A stretch of 64,000 bases of DNA from Ruania albidiflava DSM 18029 (lineage in GTDB: Bacteria > Actinomycetota > Actinomycetes > Actinomycetales > Beutenbergiaceae): NCBI RefSeq assembly GCF_000421225.1, contig NZ_ATWL01000008.1, positions 115,352 to 179,351 on the forward strand, read 5' to 3'. Made by a program: the position numbers and the translations under genes. The notes under the pieces were generated by a model. It had not been told where the DNA came from, ran no database searches, and saw only the letters and a list, made by a program, of their open reading frames with translations. Below, piece by piece: positions 16,442 to 24,375 of the stretch; positions within the stretch are counted from its first letter, which is position 1, and every line of letters begins with the position of its first letter.

Positions 16442-19276
16442 CTACTGCTGTGTGTCCAGATGCACCAGCCGCACCACTCCGGACAGGTGCACCTGCACCC
16501 GCACCGGCTCCTCACCGGCGGGGAGGGCGCCGAGCGGCAGGTCGACCAGCTCGTGCCGGCCGGTGCCGGTAGGCACGTCGGCCGCCAGGGTCGCGAGCGT
16601 CTCGCCGGCTGCGGACAGGATCTCCACCCGGAGCCCGGCCGGGGCGTCCGGACGGGTGCGCGCCACCTGCGCCACCAGCCGGACAGCCGCGTGCAGTTGG
16701 TCGTCCCGGTCCCCGGCCGCCGGCAGCCGCACGTCCTCGAAGCCCAGCCTGCCACGTCCGCCGGGGACAGTGAGCACATGTCCGCGCTCCGGCAGCGCCT
16801 CCTCGATCCGGGTGCCGTGCCAGCTGTCCGCAGCCACCGCCAGCAGTGGCAGCGTGCGCTCCGGCCGCGGCGGTGCCGCCAGCTCCACCTCGGCCAGCAA
16901 CGGGCAGCCGGCGGCACTCGGCCCGGCGAGCACCCGGTAGCGACCGGCCTCGGTGCGCATCGCGCCCGCACCGGCGTCCCAGTGCTGGAATCGGTCTGGC
17001 GGGATGTCGATGTGCACCACCTGCTCCTCACCCGGTGCGAGCAGCACGCGGGTGTAGCCGGCCAGCCGCCGGGGGAAGACCAGCGGATGGTCGGGAGCGT
17101 CGGTGTACACCTGCACCACCTCGGTGGCCGGGCGAGCACCGGTGTTGGCGAGGGTGACCTGCGCCCGGTGCGCTCCGCCGTCCTCGATCACCTGCAGCTC
17201 CCGGTAGACCACGCGGGAGTAGGTGAGCCCGTGCCCGAATGCGAACAGTGGCTCGGCCGGTGAGTACCAGTACGTGCTGCGTGCGGACAGGATGTCGTAG
17301 TCGAGCAGGTCGCCGGCGTCCGCCTCGCTGCGCCACCAGGTCTGCGACAGCCGGCCGCTCGGCTCCACCTCACCGAGCAGCACGTCCAGCAGCCCGTGGC
17401 CCAGCTCCTGCCCGCCGTGGCTGGACCACACCAGCCCGCGGGCGCCGGCCTCTGCCGGCGCCAGTGCATACGGGTAGGAGGAGATGAGCGCCAGCACTGC
17501 GTCGTCCTGTTCGGCGCGCACGGTCCGCCACAGGGTCGTGGCGGTCGCCGGCAGCGCCAGACCAGGGCGGTCCTCGGTCTCCCGACCGAGCAGGTGCGGG
17601 TCGTTCCCGACGGCGCAGACCACCAGGTCCGCGTCCCTCGCCCGGGCGCGGGCGCGCGCGGGCCCGGAGGAGACCACGGCCACGGTGAAACGTTCCGCCT
17701 CAGCCAGGGTGGCTGCGGTGGCCACCACCCGCCCGCCGTAGCTCTCGGTGCGCAGCCATCGCCCGCTGGCCACGTGCAGGTAGGAGAACGAGCCGTCTTC
17801 GTGCCGGTGGGTGCGGAACGGTTCCTGCGCCACCCAGCCGTGCGGGCGCGGGGAGTCCGCCCGCACCGCACCATCACCGCGCGGCCGCCAGAGCAGCCCG
17901 GTGCCAGCCGCCGCCACGGTGAGCAGACCGTGCCCCCAGTCGGTCACGTGCCACTCGTCCGGCTGCCCGCCCGGCTCGGCCAGCAGCTGTCCGTCGGCGG
18001 CACACACCACCGGCACGCCTGCGGCCGTGCTCAGCCGGAGGTGGTCGGCGCCGTCGTCCACCTGCACCGGGCCGGCCCACCGGGCCCGCACGGCATCGGC
18101 CAGCGAGACGGTGTAGGGCGGTTCGCCCGCGTACCAGTCCGGCAGCACCCGGTCGGCCAGCGGACCGACCACCAGCACCCGGCCGCTGCCGGTGAGCGGC
18201 AGCAGCCCGTCGTTGCCCAGCACCACGGTCGCCCGCGCGGCTGCCTCCCGGGCCAGCGCCCGGTGCTCCGGGGCGTCCACCTGGTCCGGACCGGTGCCGG
18301 CGTAGGGGTCGGCCGCGGCGTCCAGCTCGCCGGTACGCCACCGGGTGAGCAGCACACGTGCGGCAGCCCGGTCCACGTCCTCCTGGCTGATCAGGCCCTC
18401 AGCCAGAGCGGTGCGCAGGTGCGTCAGCGTGGGCTCGGGGTCTTGGCCGTTGTCGGTGAAGGAGTCCACCCCGGCGCGCAGCGCAGCCGCGTGCGCGGTG
18501 GCCGGGTCGTCGAAGTACCGCTCGCACTCGGTGAGATTGGTCGGGGCGCCCGCGTCGGAGACCACCAGCAGCTCGAGGGCTGCCTGCCGGCGCAGCTCCT
18601 CCAGCAGCTCACCGCTGATGTGGCACGGGCGGCCGTTGACCAGGTTGTAGGCCGGCATCAGGGCCCCGGCCACGCCGGCCTGCAGCGGACCGAGGAAGGC
18701 CGGCAGCTCGTACTCGTGCAGCACCCGGGCGGGCAGCTGGGACGAGGTGACCGCCCGGTCGGTCTCGTTGTTGTAGCCGAGCACGTGCTTGAGCGTGGGC
18801 ACTGTGCGCCACACCTCGTGCGTACCGCGCAGCCCGCGGGCATAGCCTCCGGCCAGGTCTGCGGTCAGGTGCGGATCTTCGGACAGGCCTTCTTCGTTGC
18901 GGCCCCAGCGCGGGTGGCGCAGCGGGTTGACCACCGGTGCCCACACGTTCCGGCTCACTGCCGGGTCGGCCGCGTGCTTGGCACGCAGCTCGGTGCCCAC
19001 CTGCTCGCCGATGCGGCGCAACAGGTCCGGATCCCAGGTCGCGCCCAGACCCACCGCCTGCGGGTACACGGTCGCAGTGCCCAGCCAGGCCACCCCGTGC
19101 AGCACTTCCGCCCCGGTGTGGAACGCGGCCAGGCCCAGGCGCGGGACGGCGGGGGTCGCCTGGTGCAGCAGTGCCAGCCGCTCCTCGGGGTCCAGGGCGG
19201 TCAGCAGGTCCTGCACCTGCCGGGGAAGGGCAGCGGTCGGCGCCGCGCCGGCCGGTGCCGCGTGGTGCTGGCTCAT
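16442..19276 (-). CDS. Glycoside hydrolase family 3 beta-glycosidase with beta-trefoil insert
   Basis: 944 residues, no signal peptide. Residues about 20-330 form the GH3 TIM barrel with KHVLGYNNE and the nucleophile D241 in LVVSDAGAPTNL. The second GH3 domain is split by an inserted beta-trefoil, fascin-like segment at about 405-530 (WHVTDWGHGLLTVAAA and a GSFSYLHVASGRWLRTE repeat). The C-domain resumes with VVCAVGNDP and has SYPYALAP. Residues 690-780 are a fibronectin-type domain (ATEVVQVYTDAP) and 800-944 an accessory sugar-binding-like domain. It likely removes terminal beta-linked glucose or xylose from imported oligosaccharides in the cytoplasm. A LacI-type operator lies 30 bp upstream. 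The gene is divergent from the transporter operon. Confidence 0.88.
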   Translation of the reverse strand: MSQHHAAPAGAAPTAALPRQVQDLLTALDPEERLALLHQATPAVPRLGLAAFHTGAEVLHGVAWLGTATVYPQAVGLGATWDPDLLRRIGEQVGTELRAKHAADPAVSRNVWAPVVNPLRHPRWGRNEEGLSEDPHLTADLAGGYARGLRGTHEVWRTVPTLKHVLGYNNETDRAVTSSQLPARVLHEYELPAFLGPLQAGVAGALMPAYNLVNGRPCHISGELLEELRRQAALELLVVSDAGAPTNLTECERYFDDPATAHAAALRAGVDSFTDNGQDPEPTLTHLRTALAEGLISQEDVDRAAARVLLTRWRTGELDAAADPYAGTGPDQVDAPEHRALAREAAARATVVLGNDGLLPLTGSGRVLVVGPLADRVLPDWYAGEPPYTVSLADAVRARWAGPVQVDDGADHLRLSTAAGVPVVCAADGQLLAEPGGQPDEWHVTDWGHGLLTVAAAGTGLLWRPRGDGAVRADSPRPHGWVAQEPFRTHRHEDGSFSYLHVASGRWLRTESYGGRVVATAATLAEAERFTVAVVSSGPARARARARDADLVVCAVGNDPHLLGRETEDRPGLALPATATTLWRTVRAEQDDAVLALISSYPYALAPAEAGARGLVWSSHGGQELGHGLLDVLLGEVEPSGRLSQTWWRSEADAGDLLDYDILSARSTYWYSPAEPLFAFGHGLTYSRVVYRELQVIEDGGAHRAQVTLANTGARPATEVVQVYTDAPDHPLVFPRRLAGYTRVLLAPGEEQVVHIDIPPDRFQHWDAGAGAMRTEAGRYRVLAGPSAAGCPLLAEVELAAPPRPERTLPLLAVAADSWHGTRIEEALPERGHVLTVPGGRGRLGFEDVRLPAAGDRDDQLHAAVRLVAQVARTRPDAPAGLRVEILSAAGETLATLAADVPTGTGRHELVDLPLGALPAGEEPVRVQVHLSGVVRLVHLDTQQ

Positions 19277-19306
19277 CAGGTACGTCCTCGTAGATGGAGA
19301 TGAAGT

Positions 19307-19359
19307 TCGAAACGGTTCGACTTACCGGGGAGTGTAGTCAGCCAGGTGCTGCGGGTCGA
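19307..19359 (-). promoter_or_regulatory. GH3 promoter with LacI-type operator A
   Basis: On the minus strand TCGACC (19359-19354), a 17-nt spacer and TACACT (19336-19331) make a plausible vegetative promoter. The palindrome TCGAAACGGTTCGA (19307-19320) falls just downstream over the expected transcript start. Its AANCGNTT core is typical of LacI-family operators. Confidence 0.6.
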
Positions 19360-19538
19360 GGTGGTGTGCCGCGGGTCGCTGGGCGCTGGAGGAACGTCGG
19401 TGGTAGTTCGGCCGCTCCTGGTGCCACGACGGTGGAGCGGACCAAGAACTGGCTGGAACTTTGAACATCGCTCCGTCGAGTGGCCGGCCAAGGAGCATTC
19501 GGTGCTGCTGGGAGGCCGCTGGTGGCCGGTGCCTGGTC

Positions 19539-19589
19539 TTGCGTGTCGTGGTCTCGGTGGTTACGATCGACGCATTCGAACCGCTTCGA
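19539..19589 (+). promoter_or_regulatory. Transporter operon promoter with LacI-type operator B
   Basis: TTGCGT (19539-19544), exactly 17 nt, then TACGAT (19562-19567). The palindrome TCGAACCGCTTCGA (19576-19589) covers the expected start site, a position where a repressor would block transcription. The remaining 375-bp interval between the GH3 and binding-protein genes shows no gene. Confidence 0.6.
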
Positions 19590-19653
19590 CAATTTTCTTG
19601 CCGAACCGGTACTCGCAGCGTTTCACCAGTCACACGAGGAAGTGAAGGCGACG

Positions 19654-21306
19654 ATGAAGTACGACACCTCAGCCCCGCGGCCGGCCCTCCCGCTGAACCG
19701 GCGGACGTTCCTGACGATGGTGGGTGCCGGCGTCGCTGCGGCACCGCTGCTGGCCGGTTGCCGCACCGGCGATGCCACCACCGCCCCGGGCACTGCGTCC
19801 GCCGGACCCGGCGATGTCAGCTCGGTGCTGCCCAGCTACATCCCGATCGACTACGTGGAACCGGACTTCCCGAGCGTGAACGGCTCTACCGCCGGGTATG
19901 CGACGATCCCCGAGGAGCTCGTCCAGGTCTTCGACACCCCGCCCGGTTCCGGATCCACGTTCACCGCGATGACCCCGCTGTGGGGCACGATCCCACCCAC
20001 TGAGGGGAACGCGTACTTCGATGCGGTGAACGAGGCGATCGGCTCCACCATCGAGTTCCAGATCAGCGACGGGAACACCTACGGGGACAAGCTCGCCGCG
20101 GTGCTCGCCTCTGAGGCCGACGTGCCGGACTGGGTCTCCATCCCCACCTGGAACGTGCCCCCGCGCTTCGACCAGGCGGTCGAGGCGCTGTTCGAGGACC
20201 TCACCCCCTACCTGGGCGGGGACGCGGTCCAGGACTACCCGAACCTGGCGAACATCGCCACCGACGTGTGGAAGTTCTGCGTGTTCGACGGCCAGATCAA
20301 GGCGCTGCCGTTCCCCGGCGAGATCATCACCGACGCCACCTTCTACCGGGACGACCTCTTCGCGGAGCAGAACATCACCGACCTGCCCACCGACGGTCAG
20401 CAGCTGCTCGACCTGGCCAAGGAGCTCACCGGCGGCAACCAGTGGGGCGCCAACGACCTGTGGACCACGGCCACGATCATCCATGCCGTGCCGCCGAAGT
20501 GGCGGATCGACGACGACGGCACCCTCACCCACCGGGTGGAGACCGAGGAGTACCGGGCCGCTCTGGCGTGGATCGCCGAGCTGTACGCCCAGGGGTCGGT
20601 GCACCCGGACGCGGTGGCCGACACCGGGGACGGCAAGCAGCGGTTCGAGTCCGGCCAGGTGCTGATCACCGCGGACGGCATCGGTGGCTGGCACGAGGCG
20701 CTCGGGCGTCAGCTCGGGTCGAACCCGGACTACTCCCAGGCGCCGTTCCCGGTGTTCGCCGCCGACGGCGGGACGCCTGTGCTGTTCAAGGGCAACCCGG
20801 CGAACATCTTCTCCTTCGTGAAGAAGAACGAGGACAAGGAGAAGATCAAGGAGCTGCTCGCCGTCGCGGACTTCCTCGCCTCCCCGTTCGGCACCGTGGA
20901 GTACCAGCTGATCAACTACGGCCTCGAAGGGGTGCACTACACCCTCGGCCACCAGGGCCTGCCCGAGCCCACCGAGCTGGCCACCACCGAGGTGCAGCCG
21001 ACCTACACCTTCCTCACCGACCCGCCGGTGGTGAACGCCTACGTGCAGTACCCGGGCTTCGTGGAGGCGTTCTGCACCTGGATGGCCGAGGCTGCCGAGT
21101 ATGTGCAGGACCCGGCCTTCTACGGGATGCAGATCACCGAACCGAACGAGTACGCCAGCCTGGACCAGCCGTTCGAGGACCTGGAGAAGAGCATCGCCCG
21201 CGGGCGGAAGAGCCTGGACGACCTGGACGCGGCCGTGGAGACCTGGCGGAGCTCGGGCGGTGACGAGCTGCGCACGTTCTACCAGGACATCCTGGACGCG
21301 CAGTGA
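19654..21306 (+). CDS. Extracellular sugar-binding lipoprotein of an LplABC-type ABC importer
   Basis: 550 residues from ATG 19654 (AGGAAG and GAAGG upstream). The N-terminus has a twin-arginine pattern (LNRRTFLTM), a hydrophobic stretch and a lipobox LLAGC with lipidated C36, so the protein is exported and anchored outside the membrane. The mature part is a family 1 solute-binding fold of the long type (about 500 residues) that works with LplB/LplC-like permeases and binds oligosaccharides. It is the first gene of an operon with the two permeases, with a GTGA overlap to the next gene. Given the cytoplasmic enzymes around it, xyloglucan-derived oligosaccharides are the likely ligand; this is inference. 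Confidence 0.9.
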   Translation: MKYDTSAPRPALPLNRRTFLTMVGAGVAAAPLLAGCRTGDATTAPGTASAGPGDVSSVLPSYIPIDYVEPDFPSVNGSTAGYATIPEELVQVFDTPPGSGSTFTAMTPLWGTIPPTEGNAYFDAVNEAIGSTIEFQISDGNTYGDKLAAVLASEADVPDWVSIPTWNVPPRFDQAVEALFEDLTPYLGGDAVQDYPNLANIATDVWKFCVFDGQIKALPFPGEIITDATFYRDDLFAEQNITDLPTDGQQLLDLAKELTGGNQWGANDLWTTATIIHAVPPKWRIDDDGTLTHRVETEEYRAALAWIAELYAQGSVHPDAVADTGDGKQRFESGQVLITADGIGGWHEALGRQLGSNPDYSQAPFPVFAADGGTPVLFKGNPANIFSFVKKNEDKEKIKELLAVADFLASPFGTVEYQLINYGLEGVHYTLGHQGLPEPTELATTEVQPTYTFLTDPPVVNAYVQYPGFVEAFCTWMAEAAEYVQDPAFYGMQITEPNEYASLDQPFEDLEKSIARGRKSLDDLDAAVETWRSSGGDELRTFYQDILDAQ

Positions 21307-22358
21307 GCAAGCAGGTGGCCGATGCGGCACCGGCGCGCCCGGCGGGCACCGCACAGCGCGGCACCGCGGACGGGGGGCCAGGCGGCCGACGGCGCCGGCC
21401 GGTGACCGGCACCGCGCACCGTCGCACGTCGGCGTCGGTGCCGGTGCGCAAGGTGAGCATGTGGGCGCAGATCAAGCGGGACCGGTCGCTGCTGCTGATG
21501 ACCGTGCCGGTGATCGTGCTGCTGGCGGTGTTCGCCTACGTGCCGATGGCCGGGAACATCATCGCCTGGCAGGACTACTCGCCCTACGTGGGCATCGTCG
21601 ACTCACCGTTCGTGGCCTGGGACAACTTCGAGCGGGTGTTCACCAACCCGCTGTTCCTGAACGCGGTGAAGAACACGCTGCTGATCACCGCATTCCAGCT
21701 GGTGTTCTTCTTCCCGATCCCGATCGCGCTGGCCCTGCTGCTGAACAGCGTGATCACACCGGCGATCCGCACCACCATCCAGTCGATCGTGTACCTGCCG
21801 CACTTCTTCTCCTGGGTGATCGTGGTCACGGTGTTCCAGCAGATCTTCGGGGGCGCGAGCCAGCTGCACCGGATCCTGGCGGGCCACGGTGTGCACTTCG
21901 ACCTGATGACCGACCCGGACACCTTCCTCATCCTGATCACCAGCCAGGCGGTCTGGAAGGACGCTGGGTGGGGGATCATCATCTTCCTGGCGGCGCTGTC
22001 CACAGTCGACCCGGCGCTGTACGAGGCGGCGGTGGTGGACGGTGCCAGCCGCCGGCGGCGCACCTGGCACGTCACCCTGCCGGCGCTGCGGCCGGTGATC
22101 ATCCTGCTGCTCATCCTGCGGCTGGGGGATGCGCTGACCGTGGGCTTCGAACAGCTCATCCTGCAGCGCGGAGCGGTGGGGCCGGGGGCGGCCGAGGTGA
22201 TCGACACCTACGTGTACTACCAGGGCGTGATCGCCGGCGACTGGTCCTTCGCCGCGGCTGCCGGACTGGTGAAAGGAGTGGTGAGCATGCTGCTCGTGCT
22301 CGGCGCGAACAAGCTCGCGCACGTCTTCGGTGAGGCGGGGGTGTACCAGCGCGCATGA
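21303..22358 (+). CDS. ABC sugar transporter permease (LplB type)
   Basis: 351 residues, starting with GTG in a GTGA overlap with the binding-protein stop. A 50-residue polar N-terminus precedes six membrane segments, the first around LLLMTVPVIVLLAVFAYVPM. The EAA loop that contacts the ATPase reads ALYEAAVVDGASRRRRTWHV, followed by TLPAL. The sequence GNIIAWQDYSPY is typical of the LplB branch, which imports complex oligosaccharides. It pairs with the permease encoded next. No ATPase gene is in the operon; in this branch one shared MsiK-type ATPase usually serves several importers. Confidence 0.9.
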   Translation: MSKQVADAAPARPAGTAQRGTADGGPGGRRRRPVTGTAHRRTSASVPVRKVSMWAQIKRDRSLLLMTVPVIVLLAVFAYVPMAGNIIAWQDYSPYVGIVDSPFVAWDNFERVFTNPLFLNAVKNTLLITAFQLVFFFPIPIALALLLNSVITPAIRTTIQSIVYLPHFFSWVIVVTVFQQIFGGASQLHRILAGHGVHFDLMTDPDTFLILITSQAVWKDAGWGIIIFLAALSTVDPALYEAAVVDGASRRRRTWHVTLPALRPVIILLLILRLGDALTVGFEQLILQRGAVGPGAAEVIDTYVYYQGVIAGDWSFAAAAGLVKGVVSMLLVLGANKLAHVFGEAGVYQRA

Positions 22359-23311
22359 CAGTGCAACTGCAACGGTCGGCCACAGTCGCCGGCCCGGTAC
22401 GACGAGTCCGCAGGTCCAAGCACCGGCCGATCTGGGAGGAGCAGCCCACGATCGCCGGGTACGTCGGCAAGACCGTGGCGCTGACGCTGATCGTGCTCGC
22501 AGTGCTCTACCCGCTGTACACGATCGTGCTCACCTCCATCTCCACCCAGGCGACGATCAACGCCGCCGGTGGACTGGTCACCGTCCCCGGTGAGATCACC
22601 TTCGCCGCCTACCGGCAGATCCTCTCCGGCGGCATCGTCACCCGCGCCACGCTGGTGAGCATCGGTATCACCGCCGTCGGCACACTGTTGTCCACCACGG
22701 TCTCGGTGCTGTGCGCCTACGGGCTGTCCCGACCGAACTCCTTCGCCCACCGGCCGATCCTCTTCCTGCTGCTGGCCACGATGTTCTTCGGCGCGGGCAT
22801 GATCCCGACCTACCTGCTGGTCAGCCACCTCGGGCTGATCGACAGCTACTGGGCGCTGATCCTGCCCACTGCGGTCTCAGCGTTCAACGTGCTCATCGTG
22901 CGCAACTTCTTCATGGGTATCGACCAGGCGATCACCGATGCCGCCCGGATCGACGGTGCGGGGGAGTGGCGGGTGCTCGGCCAGATCGTGCTGCCGATGT
23001 CCAAGGCGGTCACTGCCGTGGTGGCGCTGTTCTACGGCGTGGGCTACTGGAACGCGTTCTTCAACGCGATGCTCTACATCAACGACAACTCCAAGTGGCC
23101 GCTGCAGCTGGTGCTGCGTTCCTATGTGCTCCAGGGCGTCACCCTGCCCGGGTCGGGTGTCGGGCAGGTGGACGTCGCCTCCGGTGCGGTCACCGGGCTG
23201 CCGGTGAAGATGGCGGTCGTGGTGATGGCCATCGTCCCGGTACTGATCGTCTACCCGTTCGTGCAGCGGCACTTCACCAAGGGCGTCATCTTCGGGGCGA
23301 TCAAGGGCTGA
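22355..23311 (+). CDS. ABC sugar transporter permease (LplC/YtcP type)
   Basis: 318 residues, starting with ATG in an ATGA overlap with the first permease. Six membrane segments are visible, starting with VALTLIVLAVLYPLYTIVL. The EAA loop reads ITDAARIDGAGEWRVLGQIV followed by LPMSK. The motif MFFGAGMIPTYLL and the ending PFVQRHFTKGVIFGAIKG are hallmarks of the LplC/YtcP subfamily. It forms the heterodimeric channel with the preceding permease. It is the last gene of the operon and is convergent with the LacI gene, 44 bp away. Confidence 0.9.
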   Translation: MTVQLQRSATVAGPVRRVRRSKHRPIWEEQPTIAGYVGKTVALTLIVLAVLYPLYTIVLTSISTQATINAAGGLVTVPGEITFAAYRQILSGGIVTRATLVSIGITAVGTLLSTTVSVLCAYGLSRPNSFAHRPILFLLLATMFFGAGMIPTYLLVSHLGLIDSYWALILPTAVSAFNVLIVRNFFMGIDQAITDAARIDGAGEWRVLGQIVLPMSKAVTAVVALFYGVGYWNAFFNAMLYINDNSKWPLQLVLRSYVLQGVTLPGSGVGQVDVASGAVTGLPVKMAVVVMAIVPVLIVYPFVQRHFTKGVIFGAIKG

Positions 23312-23355
23312 GCACTGCGACCAAGGAGGCGCAGCGCGATCCGGTGGTGCAGCGA

Positions 23356-24375
23356 TCAGCGACCGGTAGGAGCGGGCGGCTGCAACGGGAACGTGGACTG
23401 CCGTTCGTGCAGCGTGGGCGCCAGCAGCCGGGTCTCGGTGGCGTGCGGGGCAGCCATCCGCTCCAGCAGCATCTCCACCGCCACCTCGCCGATGGTCAGC
23501 GCTGGGATGTCGATCGAGGTGATCGGGATGGGTTGGGACTCCGCCACGTACGCCGGGCAGAGCGCCAGCACGGCGACGTCCTCACCCACGTGACGGCCGT
23601 GGTCGCGCAGCCCGGAGACGACAGAGGCGAGCGCTGCCTCGTTGTGCACCACCAGACCGGTCAGTCCCGGGCTGCGGGTCAGTACAGCGTCCAGCGCAGC
23701 CAGCGCAGCAGCGTGCGAGGTGCCGGTGGCCTCGATCACCGGCTCCAGGCCGTCGGCCGCACACTGGGCGCGGTACCCGGTGAACAACCGGTCGGCGTAC
23801 GTGGTGTGCCGCTCCAGCACCGCCGGCGGCGGCCCGAGCAGCGCCAGGTTGCGGTGGCCGAGGCCGCGCAGGTGCCGGACCGCCATCCGGGCAGCAGCAT
23901 CGAAGTCGAAGTCCACACAGCTGATGCCGCGGGAGTCCTCGGGCAAGCCGATCAGGATGGTCGGCTGCCGAAGCGTCGTCACCACCGGGATCCGCGGATC
24001 CTGGGCCTCCACGTCCATCAGGATCAGCCCGTCGACCATGCCCGAGGCGACCCGGGACAGTCCGGCGGCGTCTTCCTGGGTGAGCAGCAGCACGTCGTAG
24101 TCGTGGCTGCGTGCCTTGGTCACCACGCCGGTGACGAACTGCATGATCACGCTCACGTCCACATCCGGGCGTAGCGGCGCCATCAGCGCCAGCACGTTCG
24201 TGCGCGCTGAGGCCAGGGCACGGGCACCGGCGTGCGGGGTGTAGCCGAGGTCGGCGATCGCCTTCTCCACCCGGAGCCGGGTCGCAGCGGAGATCGTCCG
24301 TTTGCCGCTGAGCGCATAGGAGACGGTGGATGCGGACACCCCCGCGCGCCGCGCCACATCATCGATCGTCGTCAT
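23356..24375 (-). CDS. LacI-family transcriptional regulator of the glycan locus
   Basis: 339 residues. The N-terminal helix-turn-helix and hinge (TTIDDVARRAGVSASTVSYA, then a hinge ending with YTPHAGARALAS) are classic LacI. The rest is a periplasmic-binding-protein-like sugar sensor (NVLALMAPLRPD, DGLILMDVEAQDPRIP, LGHRNLALLG). It overlaps the end of the upstream GH95 gene by 17 bp, so both are in one transcript and the regulator would be autoregulated with GH95. Four palindromes with the AANCGNTT core of LacI operators lie at the promoters for GH3, the transporter, GH95 and GH42. The simplest reading is that this protein represses all four until an oligosaccharide or sugar releases it. Confidence 0.92.
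   Translation of the reverse strand: MTTIDDVARRAGVSASTVSYALSGKRTISAATRLRVEKAIADLGYTPHAGARALASARTNVLALMAPLRPDVDVSVIMQFVTGVVTKARSHDYDVLLLTQEDAAGLSRVASGMVDGLILMDVEAQDPRIPVVTTLRQPTILIGLPEDSRGISCVDFDFDAAARMAVRHLRGLGHRNLALLGPPPAVLERHTTYADRLFTGYRAQCAADGLEPVIEATGTSHAAALAALDAVLTRSPGLTGLVVHNEAALASVVSGLRDHGRHVGEDVAVLALCPAYVAESQPIPITSIDIPALTIGEVAVEMLLERMAAPHATETRLLAPTLHERQSTFPLQPPAPTGR

Noticed and set aside
19654..23311. Missing ATPase gene read as a broken transporter
   Set aside because: LplABC-type sugar importers usually lack their own ATPase and use a shared MsiK-type subunit; all three genes present are intact.
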